Assembly (NCBI GenBank): GCA_964017235.1
Contig: OZ024930.1
Location: 156,860,221-156,924,220, forward strand
DNA length: 64,000 nt
From: Sabellastarte sp. h YS-2021
Lineage: Eukaryota; Annelida; Polychaeta; Sabellida; Sabellidae
Direction of reading: 5' to 3'
Under the pieces are notes generated by a model. That model was not told the origin of the DNA. It made no database searches and saw nothing but the letters and a program-made list of their open reading frames with translations. Both the position numbers and the translations under genes were made by a program. The stretch's first letter is position 1; each line of letters starts with the position of its first letter. Below, piece after piece: positions 35,168 through 48,037 of the stretch.

Positions 35168-36489
35168 TTGTTAAATTATTGCTGCCAATTAAAATCTATG
35201 GGTGCCCTTGCTGATAACTGCTTAAATATTCATCAATCATCAACTCACTGGTGAAAATGTGGGTCAGACACTGTGTCCACAGTGATTTTACACTTGACTA
35301 AATTTATTTTTCCATTTCTCATGGTCAGTAAAATCCAACATCCAACTTTTGCCAAAGATTGCTTTACACTGCAATGGTATTATTTACATTATTATTAAGC
35401 AATATTACCAGATTCTGCCTTTTTATAATTTAATGTGAATCATTTATTTAGATAAAACTAAGGGTGTTTACAGAAAACTGGCTTAATCGGTTATCTGGTT
35501 ACGGGACACACACAAACTACTGGAATAAATTGGTTGTGACTTTTCAAAGCTTCAAACCAAATACATTAAACTAAGACAGGTAAAATACATAAAAAAATCA
35601 CATATTGAAAGTAATTCAAACAACATTTCTTCACTTAAACCATCCTCTTCTCCTACTCATATATACTTAGCTGGCTTCATCATCACCCTTATACAGGTGA
35701 CAAAACCCAAAGGTTTCCATGTTTATTTATTACCTTTTAGTGCTTTTAACTGGTAAATGTACCAAACTACAATGAAATATGATTTTTGTCGGTGTTTTTA
35801 TTGTGATAAATATGCTTCAAATAGAGTATTTGGTATATTACAATTACAGCCGTAAAATCTTTTGATTTTATTCACTTCTTGAAAAAAGCATTTGATTGTC
35901 ACCCATCAATCCAGACAAAGCAAAAATATGATAGAATGTGGCACATTATTGCTGGATACACAACTGTGTTTAGATGTGAGTGTGACAGAAAAAAATCCAT
36001 TAATTCCACAGTCACCATATCACACATCTGATCATAAGGTGATACACTATAAATTGAAGAAAAACTTTACAACATACAATTTTGCACAGCATAATACATG
36101 AGTCATAATATTGGTCAAAAATGACAGATGAGTACTGAGATTTTGCGTGTGTTTGAAAACCACCACAATCAAAGAATCGGTGTACATTTCCATCAGATTG
36201 AAATCCGTGACTCTACGACCCTCTACATAGGGAGTTCAAAATATAGTTCACAAATCATCGTAACATGAGAGACTGTGTTGTGTGAAGAACTCATTTCACA
36301 ACGACAAATTAAACCATCTCAGATTTCATTTGTTCAAGAAACCAACATACATAGTCCAAACATACTTGTCAGTGACCAAAAATATATATATATATATTTC
36401 TAACTTAACTTCCAAAAGAAATTGGACAGAAAAGGACAAAACAGTGATCATTTTATGTTATCTAGTGCATTTTGTCATGGACATGTTAC
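35168..36489. other. Intron sequence without recognised elements
   Basis: AT-rich intron between the family-A repeat element and exon I. No ORF or repeat was recognised with confidence. Confidence 0.5.
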
Positions 36490-36585
36490 CTCAATGACTT
36501 TGTTGAGAGCTGGGTGTGTGTTGTCCCCCACTTTTTCATTCTGACAGTACACACTGCCTGGGCAGTCATACCCCACTCCTGTCAC
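36490..36585 (-). CDS. ATP2C1: ATP2C1 exon I (P-to-N domain link)
   Basis: 96 bp (32 codons, phase 0) encoding VTGVGYDCPGSVYCQNEKVG, then HPALNKVIE. It aligns with VTGVGYN of SPCA1 and the start of the N-domain. Acceptor TTGCTAG, donor GTAACA. The intron to exon J is about 17.3 kb, of which 9.3 kb is DIRS-2 and 6.2 kb is the family-A repeat element. Confidence 0.88.
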
Positions 36586-38549
36586 CTAGCAATACAGAAC
36601 ACAAATCTCTGTGTTTACTAATTCATTTCAACAATGCAACACTCTCAACTGCTTCATCTCTATAATGCAATTAATTATACACATTGGCCGTACCATAAAA
36701 AAGCTATTGGTTCATTTTACAGACGATGTTTGAAACATCACTGAATATCAAAAGCTTCTCAACCCAGGTATTTACATAATCACCATTTACATATTCACCT
36801 GTGTAATGAACACTCACAAGCACAACATTTACCATAAATTAATGACATATTGCTTTGGTTCTAAATAATGCCTATTTCACAATGATGCTGGATTTATATA
36901 AAACCTGCTTCAGAAGACCTTCATGGGATCGTTAGCAGTGATTTTTATATATAAGAGACCTATTTTTATATCATGTCTGTTCTACTGAACTGTCAATATA
37001 ATTACTTCCCTGGGCATAATTTGTACTATTAAGGTTTATGTAAGAGCAAAATGTGAGACAATTGTGCATCAAAATTGTTCATGATGAGCAACTGCAGCTG
37101 TTACACTGGCTCATAAAAATCCTACATTTAGGATTTTTCTCTGTATACACACAATAAACTATAACAACTTGGATAACACATGTATATACAATACTAAAGA
37201 GAATTTGGAAACCATATTCTTCACAACATTTTTCAATATCTTAACCCTTTATTTTTAGATAAAGGTTAAACTTTCAGAACATTATTTTGTGTAAAGATGT
37301 GAAGAAGAAAAAACTGCTCTAGACCAACACAGTATTAAACAATCAACAACACGTCATACAACAGCTAATACTACACTTCAATTAACTGAATGATTAAATC
37401 ATTCCTAGCCAGTTGGCTTTGTCTATTTTACACTGGCACAGAACTATAATTTGTCTTATCAGAATAATAAAAGTTCTTGTTTTGACCTAGTGAGTAAAGA
37501 TCAGTACAATATTTACTTTTAAAGCTAGAAATAAACACCTGTATAATGTCTACACTTCTATGCATGTATTAAGTCTGCTTTTTGAAACCTGTAAAGGCCA
37601 CTCTATTGTTTTTATGCAATAAACACTAAACAAGAACAAAGAAAACTATTGTTTCAAAGAATAAACTCTTGTAGATAAGCATGCTAATTTTGTCACTCTT
37701 TTTGAAAACTGATCCATTGAAAAAAAAAGATTGATCTTTCAGAAACAGGAGTTAAAGTGACAACTCTAACAACAAAAGGCAGCATAGATATCAAGGTGAA
37801 CAGCTGTAAACAGTACCTTGTGAATACAAACTGTGATAAGTTATGATCATTTAACACAGTAAAGAATTTTTACACCACATTTTGTATTTTAAAACCTGCT
37901 GCTTGTTTCAAACACACTTCTTCAGTTTCTCTTACCGTGGACTTTTTTCAGCTATCCCAGAAGGGTTTTTTTAAAAATAATTTTCTATAATTTTAATGTT
38001 CAACAATTATTCTGTGGACTACCTAACTGAAACAAGAAAAATCCACACTCAAGCTTGGTCAGTGAGTCACTCACACACAATCTGTTGTCTTTTGAGCAAC
38101 AAACACAAATTTAGTAAGTCTAAGTGAGACAAAATACTTCTTAGCATTATTGTGAGTGAAAGTCTAATATTCAATGAACTGTGAAAGTAACTTTCAGCCA
38201 AAGGCTTATAAAAGCCAGAAAATATTACAGCTTTACAATAAATGCCTCACAGTGTTTTAAATTAATGCCTCATCTTTTTAATAATCAAAATAGCATCAGA
38301 GATGCCCATACCCCACAGCCTGGGGAAATAGTTTTCAACACCATAACATATACAAGTAGTGAAACAGTACAAAGACTGGGATACTTTCTGCGCAGTGTCA
38401 CTTATATAAAGGTCCAAATAATGTTTAAGTAGAGAAAATGACATCTAAGAGAAAGAAAATGTATGTAAAGATAAAGTACTAAAAAAAGACAATTCTATAG
38501 CAATCCATATATCTTTGTCATGAGAGAAAATGTCTCAAATATGGCAGGT
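36586..38549. other. Intron sequence without recognised elements
   Basis: AT-rich intron. No repeat or coding signal was recognised. Confidence 0.5.
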
Positions 38550-39314
38550 GAACAAACTTTGGCAGAACAAAAAGGTCACACCAGGATGCACACCTACATC
38601 TCTAACCAATGTCCCTACCAAGTGTCAACCTTCTACACCTTTTGTAATCCAAGAAATAACCCAGATAAGATTTTAAAACTCATGGTCACTATGACAATGT
38701 CAAAGGTCAAATCAAGGTCACACAATGATGTTGCACGCCTACAACCCCTAACCAATATCCTTATCATATATCAACTTCCTACACCTAACGATTTCCAAAA
38801 TATAGCCCAGACAAGATTTTATAGGTTAAGGTCACTACGGCAAGGTCAAAGGTCAAATCAAGGTCACACCATGGCATTGCACACCTACACCCCCTAATCA
38901 ATGTCCCTACCAAGTATCAACTTCCTACACCTTATGGTTGCCGAGATATAGCCCAGACAAGATTTTATAGGTCAAGGTTACTATGGCAAGGTCAAAACAA
39001 GGTGAGACCATGACATTGCACACCCACACCCCCTAACCAATGTCCCTACCAAGTATCAACTTCCTACACCTTATGGTTTCCAAGATATAGCCCGGACAAG
39101 ATTTTATAGGTCAAGGTCACTACGGCAAGGTCAAATCAAGGTCACACTATGAGGTTGCACACCAACACCCCCTAACCAATATCCCTATCAAGTATTAACT
39201 TCCTACACCTTACAGTTTCTGAGATACAGCCCGGACAAACTTTTCCCGCCACCGGCCCATCTGGACACCATGGGTGAAAACAATACCCCGACAGCCCTTA
39301 AGGGCTGTGGGGTA
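38550..39314. mobile_element. Satellite-bearing hairpin-ended element (family B, copy 1)
   Basis: Four to five units of about 145-150 bp (CAAGGTCACACCATGAC, CTACCAAGTATCAACTTCC, GAGATATAGCCCGGACAAG) end in a perfect terminal palindrome at 39284-39314: TACCCC, one base, ACAGCCCTTAAGGGCTGT, GGGGTA. The same units and the same final hairpin recur at 57410-61381. The architecture resembles HINE-type Helitron derivatives. Confidence 0.6.
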
Positions 39315-40075
39315 AAAATGACAACCAATGAATATTTTAAAATATGGTATAATAGAGGAAACATGACTGAATTCTTGCTGAAACTGTTGACAGTCCTGCA
39401 TGTTTATGTTGTAATCCTTTAGAAGACACTCTTTTGTCCAGGATGTGACATAACACAACTAAACTTTTTTAAGAGTGGGTTCTCAGAAAGAAAGAGAGAA
39501 TCAAAAAATAAAGCATAAACTCTTTTAAAGGATGAAGACGTGAACAGAAAGTATAAAGACTCTAACACAGGATATAGTTTTAATTTAAAGCTGAAGACTA
39601 ATTGCATTGCATAATCTCGTTAGAGCAGAGTGGTGATTTGATCACATGGTGTGTCTTTTGCCAGTGTAGAAAGATGAACTGTTGAGAGCGCTATTAAAGT
39701 TTGATCAATATTTGATGTGAAAACAATAATATTAACATTCTTACCTTGTGGCTAGACTGCAGCAAAACAAACCATGTTTTATTGCAAATGAAATGTGCCA
39801 ATACATTTTATGATTTTACAAAAGTTAATTTATATTTGTGAAAATTATAACTGATGAACTGAGTGTAACTTACTCAGCTTTACCTGTTCACTAAAACCAA
39901 ATTTCAAATTACATGTACATGTTTCAAAGCATGTCCCTTGTCACTGCATTTACTTGCCTGAGGTGACTGTGACACCTTAACCAGCGGACATTTTAAACAG
40001 ACCCATCAGCCACCATTTAATTAAGCAATCAACTTGAAGTATTACATACACCATCATCAAACACTGAAACTGTAC
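39315..40075. other. Intron sequence without recognised elements
   Basis: AT-rich; nothing recognised. Confidence 0.5.
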
Positions 40076-40173
40076 CTCGGCAAATGTCCCATCTGCTGCG
40101 TAAATCTGAGTTACTGTCATCTCATTTTTTGTTAAAGTTCCAGTTTTATCTGAACAAATAACATCCACGCAAC
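40076..40173 (-). CDS. ATP2C1: ATP2C1 exon H (phosphorylation site DKTGT)
   Basis: 98 bp, phase 1 in, phase 0 out, encoding [20 protein letters not shown] then [13 protein letters not shown]. The Asp of DKTGT is the residue phosphorylated by ATP in every P-type ATPase. Acceptor CTTACAG, donor GTACAG. Confidence 0.95.
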
Positions 40174-40999
40174 CTGTAAGTAAAACAACATGCGTAATGA
40201 AGTACTGGATTTTTATGTATCTCATGAACAAGTAGGCAATATGTACATTTTGTTTGTCTAATACTATGGTTGTAATATACTTACTTTGGTATTTAAATAG
40301 TCCAAAGCATTGTTTGACAAGTAGCTATTAATTTAATCTGTTTATGTCATGTTCATTTGTATTTTGATATGGGCTTAATGTTAATCAATAAATATAAGTC
40401 TTAATTTACAGTTAATTGATGTGCCGAATAGGATAAGATTAAGTAAACTGCCCTACATACATATGGTATGAATATGCATCCACTGAATTGAAAAAGACAT
40501 TAAAATTGGTGTGAGCAAAAAAGTTAAATCATGTCAAACCTTTCATTTGGGGTATTGGTTAGCCTGATAAAGAGCATGCTAAGTAAATTATCTTTGTATT
40601 TCAATGAAAGGCAATTGTTGTGTATTTCTAATTTACTTCAATTCTTAATACAAAATTCTAAATTTCTAAAAATATAGATATGGTAACATAACATGTCTAT
40701 GTTTAATAATTTTACCTAAATAATTACAAAGTTACCCACAATCAAATGCCTAGGGATATTGCACAGGAATGGTCGAGTTACTGACTTTATTTGAAATACT
40801 AGAAATAGGCCGCCCTGTTGATAGTAGATGCGAATAGAAACAGGATAGCATAGAAGAACACACATTATCATGTGTAATGTCCACCCATGAACCTTTTGCC
40901 CAAATTGTACAGTAGTCTTACAAGACCCTGTTTCATTTGTAAAATATATCAATGATGCTTAAATATTTGCTAGTGTAGATGTAAATTATTTCAGCTTCA
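40174..40999. other. Intron sequence without recognised elements
   Basis: AT-rich; nothing recognised. Confidence 0.5.
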
Positions 41000-43843
<2,844 letters not shown>

Positions 43844-43910
43844 TCACAGAGTACCAAAGTAATCAAATTGCAAATTTTAATTAGTAAATTAAATTTTTAT
43901 TAGTTAATAC

Positions 43911-44083
43911 CTTACCTAACAGACGATAGCTATTGTCCGGCGCGAGCCGGTCCCGCCAAACGCCAGAAAAAGACGTCCTGAGTTTCACCTCCGGCCGGAC
44001 CGGTACACTCCAATCCACTCGCCAGGTGGCCTAGTTCCTGCTTTACTCGCCAGAGGGACGTGACGTCATAGCATATTTTTCGT
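43911..44083. repeat. DIRS-3 inverted terminal repeat (left)
   Basis: 173 bp, complement of 49815-49987; one clear difference is GGCGCGAGCCGG against GGCGCCAGCCGG. It shares CCGCCAAACG and AGAAAAAGACGTCC with the DIRS-1 repeat. Confidence 0.92.
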
Positions 44084-44138
44084 CCCCAAATTAGGTAATG
44101 GAAGCTGAAAAGCAGGGAAGGCCGGGTGGGAATCTCCC

Positions 44139-44235
44139 GTCTGTTAGGTAAGGTATTAACTAATAAAAATTTAATTTACTAATTAAAATTTGCAATTTCA
44201 TTGCGTTAATACATCTTACCTAACAGACGATAGCT
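44139..44235. repeat. DIRS-3 internal complementary region
   Basis: It joins the complement of the left end (GGTATTAACTAATAAAAATT) and the complement of the right end (TTTCATTGCGTTAATACATC), about 55 bp inside the left repeat. Confidence 0.9.
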
Positions 44236-44370
44236 AGAATAACTACCCAGTGGAAGGAGGGCAGCTTCCTCAGGACTAGAAGGAACTCTATAAATAGGCA
44301 CGTAACCTCTGGCCCGGATAATAAAGAAGCTCAAAAACTGCTCCTTAAGTTACCGAGCAGTGCCACTTCT

Positions 44371-44385
44371 CCCCCCCCCCTTTTT
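44371..44385 (-). promoter_or_regulatory. Polypurine tract downstream of DIRS-3 recombinase frame
   Basis: Ten C then five T on the plus strand, in the same place and form as in DIRS-1 (5449-5463). Possible priming or termination signal; function inferred only from conserved position. Confidence 0.35.
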
Positions 44386-44540
44386 CTACTCTGAGAGGAG
44401 GAAGAGAGAAGAGTTCAGTCCTAGAGATTCCATTGATACCGTAAGAGTGGAATAAAGGTTTCATACTCATTGCCTCAGGCAACCTAGTAAAAAACCTTAA
44501 CTATTATGTACATTATTTACAAAATAGGAGCCTAGAAGGT

Positions 44541-47500
44541 TCATTGGTGGATCTGCTGTGCAGCCACCACTGGACCTAGATGAAAAAGCTCCGAATCTGC
44601 CCACGCCACATCTTTAAGATAGAATTGAGTAAAGGTGTTGTGGGATTTCCAGTGGCATGCAGCTAAGATCTGGTCTAGCGAAATGCCACCCTGAAAGGCT
44701 TTTGAAGCCGCGAAGGCTCTAACGTCATGCGCCTTCACCTGATGAAGGGTTAGAGACTCCTGATCTGATAGATCGTAGCAAAGGGTAACCGTCTGCTTGA
44801 TCCAAGATGAGATCGTAGCAGGAGAAATATCTTTCATGAAACCCTTTTTGAAGGAGACGAAAACCAGCTCCTTTCCTTGTCTGAGATCTTGAGTCTTGTC
44901 CAGATAGTAGCGCAAAGCTCTGACTGGGCAGAGTGACCTGTCTTCTTTCAAGGATTTGTCCAGAGTAGGAGCCAGGGCTGGTATAACCACTGGAGCCACG
45001 CACTCTGGACCCTCTTTTGCTAAGTGATTTTTAGCCAAAAAACTTGGTGAAGGGTAAAGGGACACCTTGGACCAGTCAGCTTGGTGTCTAATATTTTTGT
45101 TCAGCCAAGCGTGTATTTCACTCCTACGCTTTCCAGAACCCAGAGCGAGGAGGAACACCGTCTTAAAGGTCAGATGTTTTAAAGAGGCCTTTCTGAGAGG
45201 CTCAAAAGGAGCTTTTGTGAGCTGATGTAAGACCAGAGAAAGATTCCATGAAGGAATTCCTCGTCTACCCTTTGGTCTATCTCTATGAAAACTGTCCAAA
45301 AGGCGGGTTAAGTTTTCATCTTTACTCACATTCAAAGAAGAATTGCCCAATTTGTCTGCAATGGCTGATCTGTAACCATCAATGGTACTGGGTTGGAGAT
45401 TCTTCTCCTGGAAAAGATGCAGGAGAAAATCTGCTATCTGTTTGACAGATGGAGACCTGAAGTCCACCTGACTTGATTCACACCATCTGACAAAAACGGC
45501 CCACTTTGCCTCATAGACTGTTCTGGTTGAACTTCTTTGAGGAGCCTCAATTCGTGACGCCACTGGGCTAGAGAACCCTTGCTCTTTGATAGCCGCGGCT
45601 CTAGGAGCCAGGCGTGTAGGTTTAGGTTGGTCAGATTCCTGTGACGTGCCTTGTTGAACAGCTGTGTCACTAGGTCGGGATGGTTGGGTAGGCAAAGAGG
45701 GATCTGAGACGACAGTTCCACCAGGTCCCAGAACCATGGCATGTTGGGCCAACCCGGAGCTATTAGGATCACTCTCTTGTAAAGATGGTCCGACAGTTTG
45801 CTGACCACCTTGCCCAGTAACGATACTGGGGGGAAGATATACATGTCCAGGTTTTCCCAAGAGACTGTCAGGGCGTCCACTGCCCAAGCCCTGGGGTCCG
45901 GCACTGGAGACACATACTGGGCTAGTTTGCAATTGTACTTTGTTGCAAACATGTCCACCTGGGGACGGTGCCAGGTCTGAGTCAGGAGGTCGAAGACCTC
46001 CTGGTGAAGGGACCATTCTGTCTGAATGACTTGGCCTTGACGAGACAATTTGTCTGCAATCACATTCAGACGACCAGGGATGTGCCTGGCCCTTAGGACT
46101 ACCTGTCTCAGATTGCACCAACACAGGAGTCGCCATAGAAGGGCACAAAGTGAGCCTGACCTCATACCTCCTTCCTTGTTGATGTATGCCACAACCGTGG
46201 TGTTGTCTGTGGCAACTAGAACTACTTTGCCTTGTACCAAGGACTGGAATCTTTTCAAGGCTAGTAGGACAGCTTTTAGTTCCAGGAAATTTATGTGAAG
46301 ATGACTTTCTGGAACTGACCAATCGCCTCTTGCTGTGACGTCTCCTAAATGAGCACCCCAGCCTTCTTTTGAGGCGTCGGTAAAGATCTGAACGGCATGA
46401 CTCAAGGGATGTAAAGGTTGCCCTGTCAAGACATTTGCCTCCTTGGTCCACCATAGAAGGTGCGGGTGAAGTGACCTTGGCACAGGAATCTCCTTTTCCA
46501 GGGATTCCGGAACTCTCCAATGTCGTTTTAGGTGCCACTGGATGGGTCTCATGTGGAGTCTCCCCAGTGGAACCTGTTTTTCCGTCGCTGTAAGCAGGCC
46601 TATCAGGGACATAAATTTCCTGACTCGGCAACTTGGCTTGGATAGGATGGATTCCAACTTTTGGAGGATCGACTCCCAACGGTTCTGAGTCGGTAAGACC
46701 AGTCCTTGGAAGAGATCGTACTTGTAACCCACGAACTCGAAAGTCTGTTTGGGTTCTAGTTCTGACTTTGGGAGGTTGACTATCCAACCCAACTCCTGGC
46801 AAAGGGCGAGGAGGGATTGAGTGCCCTGGTGGCAGGATTCTTTGGTAGGGGCTCGAATCAACCAGTCGTCTAGGTACTGGTGGATCCTTATACCCCGGGA
46901 TTGAGCCATTAACTTGACCTCTTTGACCACACAAGTGAACTCCATTGGAGCTGTGGCGAGGCCAAAGGGAAGGGCCCGGAACTGATAGGACTGATTTTGG
47001 AAATGGAACCTGAGATATTTCCGGGATGTCACATGGACTGGAATGTGGAAATAGGCGTCGCTGAAATCCAGCGATGTCACCCATTCCCCTTGTTGCAGGG
47101 ACAACCGAATTGTTTCTGGGGTTTCCATTTTGAATGTTTTTACGCTCAAAAATTTGTTTAGAGCACTGAGGTCCAAGATTGGTCGCCATTTCTGGTTTGG
47201 TTTTGGAACTATGAACAGTCGGTTGAAGAAGGCTAGAGATGTTCGAACCCTCACCATCTCTACTGCCTCCTTTTGCAGTAAGGCCTGCAAGGCCTGTTTC
47301 AGGTAGAGGTTCCTGAGGGGGTTTGCATAGCCGCTGACTATCAACGGATCTCTGACTAGATTTGGTCTGACCTTGAATGGGAGAATGTAGCCGTCCTTCA
47401 AAATGGACACTACTCTCGGATTTGCACCCAGGAGGGACCACCTTTGCCAAAACTTTTGGAGGCGTCCCCCTATCTGATGAACATTGACAACATTGAGGGC

Positions 47501-47759
47501 ATTTGGAACAACCGGGGCAAAAACGCAATGATCTACAGAAAAAGCATCTTTGACAAACTTTATTTCTTGTTTCATTTTTAATGAGGGACTTGTGTCTTTC
47601 TTTTGTGACTGCCCTCTCACACTTAAGACAAAAGGTACAGGACTGGCAACAGGACATAACACAGCTTGTTGAACAGACACAGAAAAGTTTTGTCTTTCCA
47701 CACTTAACACAATTTTGTTTGGCTGGGCTACTGCCACCGGACTGAGAACACAATAATTG
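44541..47759 (-). CDS. DIRS-3 Cys-rich / tyrosine recombinase frame, in phase with Gag after UGA
   Basis: Stop-free from directly after the Gag TGA (47760-47762) to a stop at 44541. There is no ATG at its start, so it needs readthrough, splicing or internal initiation. Residues 1-95 are Cys-rich (CVKCGKTKLFCVC, CCQSCTFCLKC, CQRCFFC, CPGCSKCPQCCQC), a probable zinc-binding module. Residues about 100-760 overlap the RT/RNase H frame. The recombinase follows, with LALGSGKRRSEIHAW, KAHDVRAFAAS (His 1009, Arg 1012) and HWKSHNTFTQFYLKD (Tyr about 1045). It inserts circular element DNA. The recombinase call is firm; the use of the full frame as one protein is inferred. Confidence 0.85.
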   Translation of the reverse strand, partial: QLLCSQSGGSSPAKQNCVKCGKTKLFCVCSTSCVMSCCQSCTFCLKCERAVTKERHKSLIKNETRNKVCQRCFFCRSLRFCPGCSKCPQCCQCSSDRGTPPKVLAKVVPPGCKSESSVHFEGRLHSPIQGQTKSSQRSVDSQRLCKPPQEPLPETGLAGLTAKGGSRDGEGSNISSLLQPTVHSSKTKPEMATNLGPQCSKQIFERKNIQNGNPRNNSVVPATRGMGDIAGFQRRLFPHSSPCDIPEISQVPFPKSVLSVPGPSLWPRHSSNGVHLCGQRGQVNGSIPGYKDPPVPRRLVDSSPYQRILPPGHSIPPRPLPGVGLDSQPPKVRTRTQTDFRVRGLQVRSLPRTGLTDSEPLGVDPPKVGIHPIQAKLPSQEIYVPDRPAYSDGKTGSTGETPHETHPVAPKTTLESSGIPGKGDSCAKVTSPAPSMVDQGGKCLDRATFTSLESCRSDLYRRLKRRLGCSFRRRHSKRRLVSSRKSSSHKFPGTKSCPTSLEKIPVLGTRQSSSSCHRQHHGCGIHQQGRRYEVRLTLCPSMATPVLVQSETGSPKGQAHPWSSECDCRQIVSSRPSHSDRMVPSPGGLRPPDSDLAPSPGGHVCNKVQLQTSPVCVSSAGPQGLGSGRPDSLLGKPGHVYLPPSIVTGQGGQQTVGPSLQESDPNSSGLAQHAMVLGPGGTVVSDPSLPTQPSRPSDTAVQQGTSQESDQPKPTRLAPRAAAIKEQGFSSPVASRIEAPQRSSTRTVYEAKWAVFVRWCESSQVDFRSPSVKQIADFLLHLFQEKNLQPSTIDGYRSAIADKLGNSSLNVSKDENLTRLLDSFHRDRPKGRRGIPSWNLSLVLHQLTKAPFEPLRKASLKHLTFKTVFLLALGSGKRRSEIHAWLNKNIRHQADWSKVSLYPSPSFLAKNHLAKEGPECVAPVVIPALAPTLDKSLKEDRSLCPVRALRYYLDKTQDLRQGKELVFVSFKKGFMKDISPATISSWIKQTVTLCYDLSDQESLTLHQVKAHDVRAFAASKAFQGGISLDQILAACHWKSHNTFTQFYLKDVAWADSELFHLGPVVAAQQIHQ

Positions 47760-48037
47760 TCATTTATACTGCCCCTGATCCCTAGGAGGGCGGGTACCGC
47801 GTCCGGGCTGACCTCCCCTGCCTCTGCCTCTTGCTCTACCGCGTCCTCCAAATGACTTCCAAGCCGGCATGTCTTTTCCGGTGGGGTTTCCGGTATGAGA
47901 GGTATCTTGACCTGGTTTCCAGCTAGTAGAGTAAGGTTGGTATCTGGCTTGTTGTCGTTTTTGATTTCCGGCGAACCCACCACGGCCCGGACCGGGCTGG
48001 TGAGTACGCTTAACAGTTTCAAACTGAGCAATTTCAT
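45434..48037 (-). CDS. DIRS-3 reverse transcriptase / RNase H / DAM-like methyltransferase
   Basis: 867 codons, in the +1 frame relative to Gag and overlapping the last 278 bp of Gag. There is an ATG at 48037, but it lies inside Gag and may not be the true start. RT: KWRPILDLSALN, SLDFSDAYFHIPV, LPFGLATAP and YLDD (residues 388-391). RNase H: Asp 554 (FTDAS), Glu 586, Asp 611 (ATDN), Asp 662 (IADKLS). Residues about 693-778 (VDMFATKYN, FPPVSLLGK, LIAPGWPNMPWFWDL) match the DAM-like domain of DIRS elements, with FPP in place of NPPY. It copies element RNA into DNA. All RT and RNase H acidic residues are present. Confidence 0.92.
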   Translation of the reverse strand: MKLLSLKLLSVLTSPVRAVVGSPEIKNDNKPDTNLTLLAGNQVKIPLIPETPPEKTCRLGSHLEDAVEQEAEAGEVSPDAVPALLGIRGSINDNYCVLSPVAVAQPNKIVLSVERQNFSVSVQQAVLCPVASPVPFVLSVRGQSQKKDTSPSLKMKQEIKFVKDAFSVDHCVFAPVVPNALNVVNVHQIGGRLQKFWQRWSLLGANPRVVSILKDGYILPFKVRPNLVRDPLIVSGYANPLRNLYLKQALQALLQKEAVEMVRVRTSLAFFNRLFIVPKPNQKWRPILDLSALNKFLSVKTFKMETPETIRLSLQQGEWVTSLDFSDAYFHIPVHVTSRKYLRFHFQNQSYQFRALPFGLATAPMEFTCVVKEVKLMAQSRGIRIHQYLDDWLIRAPTKESCHQGTQSLLALCQELGWIVNLPKSELEPKQTFEFVGYKYDLFQGLVLPTQNRWESILQKLESILSKPSCRVRKFMSLIGLLTATEKQVPLGRLHMRPIQWHLKRHWRVPESLEKEIPVPRSLHPHLLWWTKEANVLTGQPLHPLSHAVQIFTDASKEGWGAHLGDVTARGDWSVPESHLHINFLELKAVLLALKRFQSLVQGKVVLVATDNTTVVAYINKEGGMRSGSLCALLWRLLCWCNLRQVVLRARHIPGRLNVIADKLSRQGQVIQTEWSLHQEVFDLLTQTWHRPQVDMFATKYNCKLAQYVSPVPDPRAWAVDALTVSWENLDMYIFPPVSLLGKVVSKLSDHLYKRVILIAPGWPNMPWFWDLVELSSQIPLCLPNHPDLVTQLFNKARHRNLTNLNLHAWLLEPRLSKSKGSLAQWRHELRLLKEVQPEQSMRQSGPFLSDGVNQVRWTSGLHLSNR

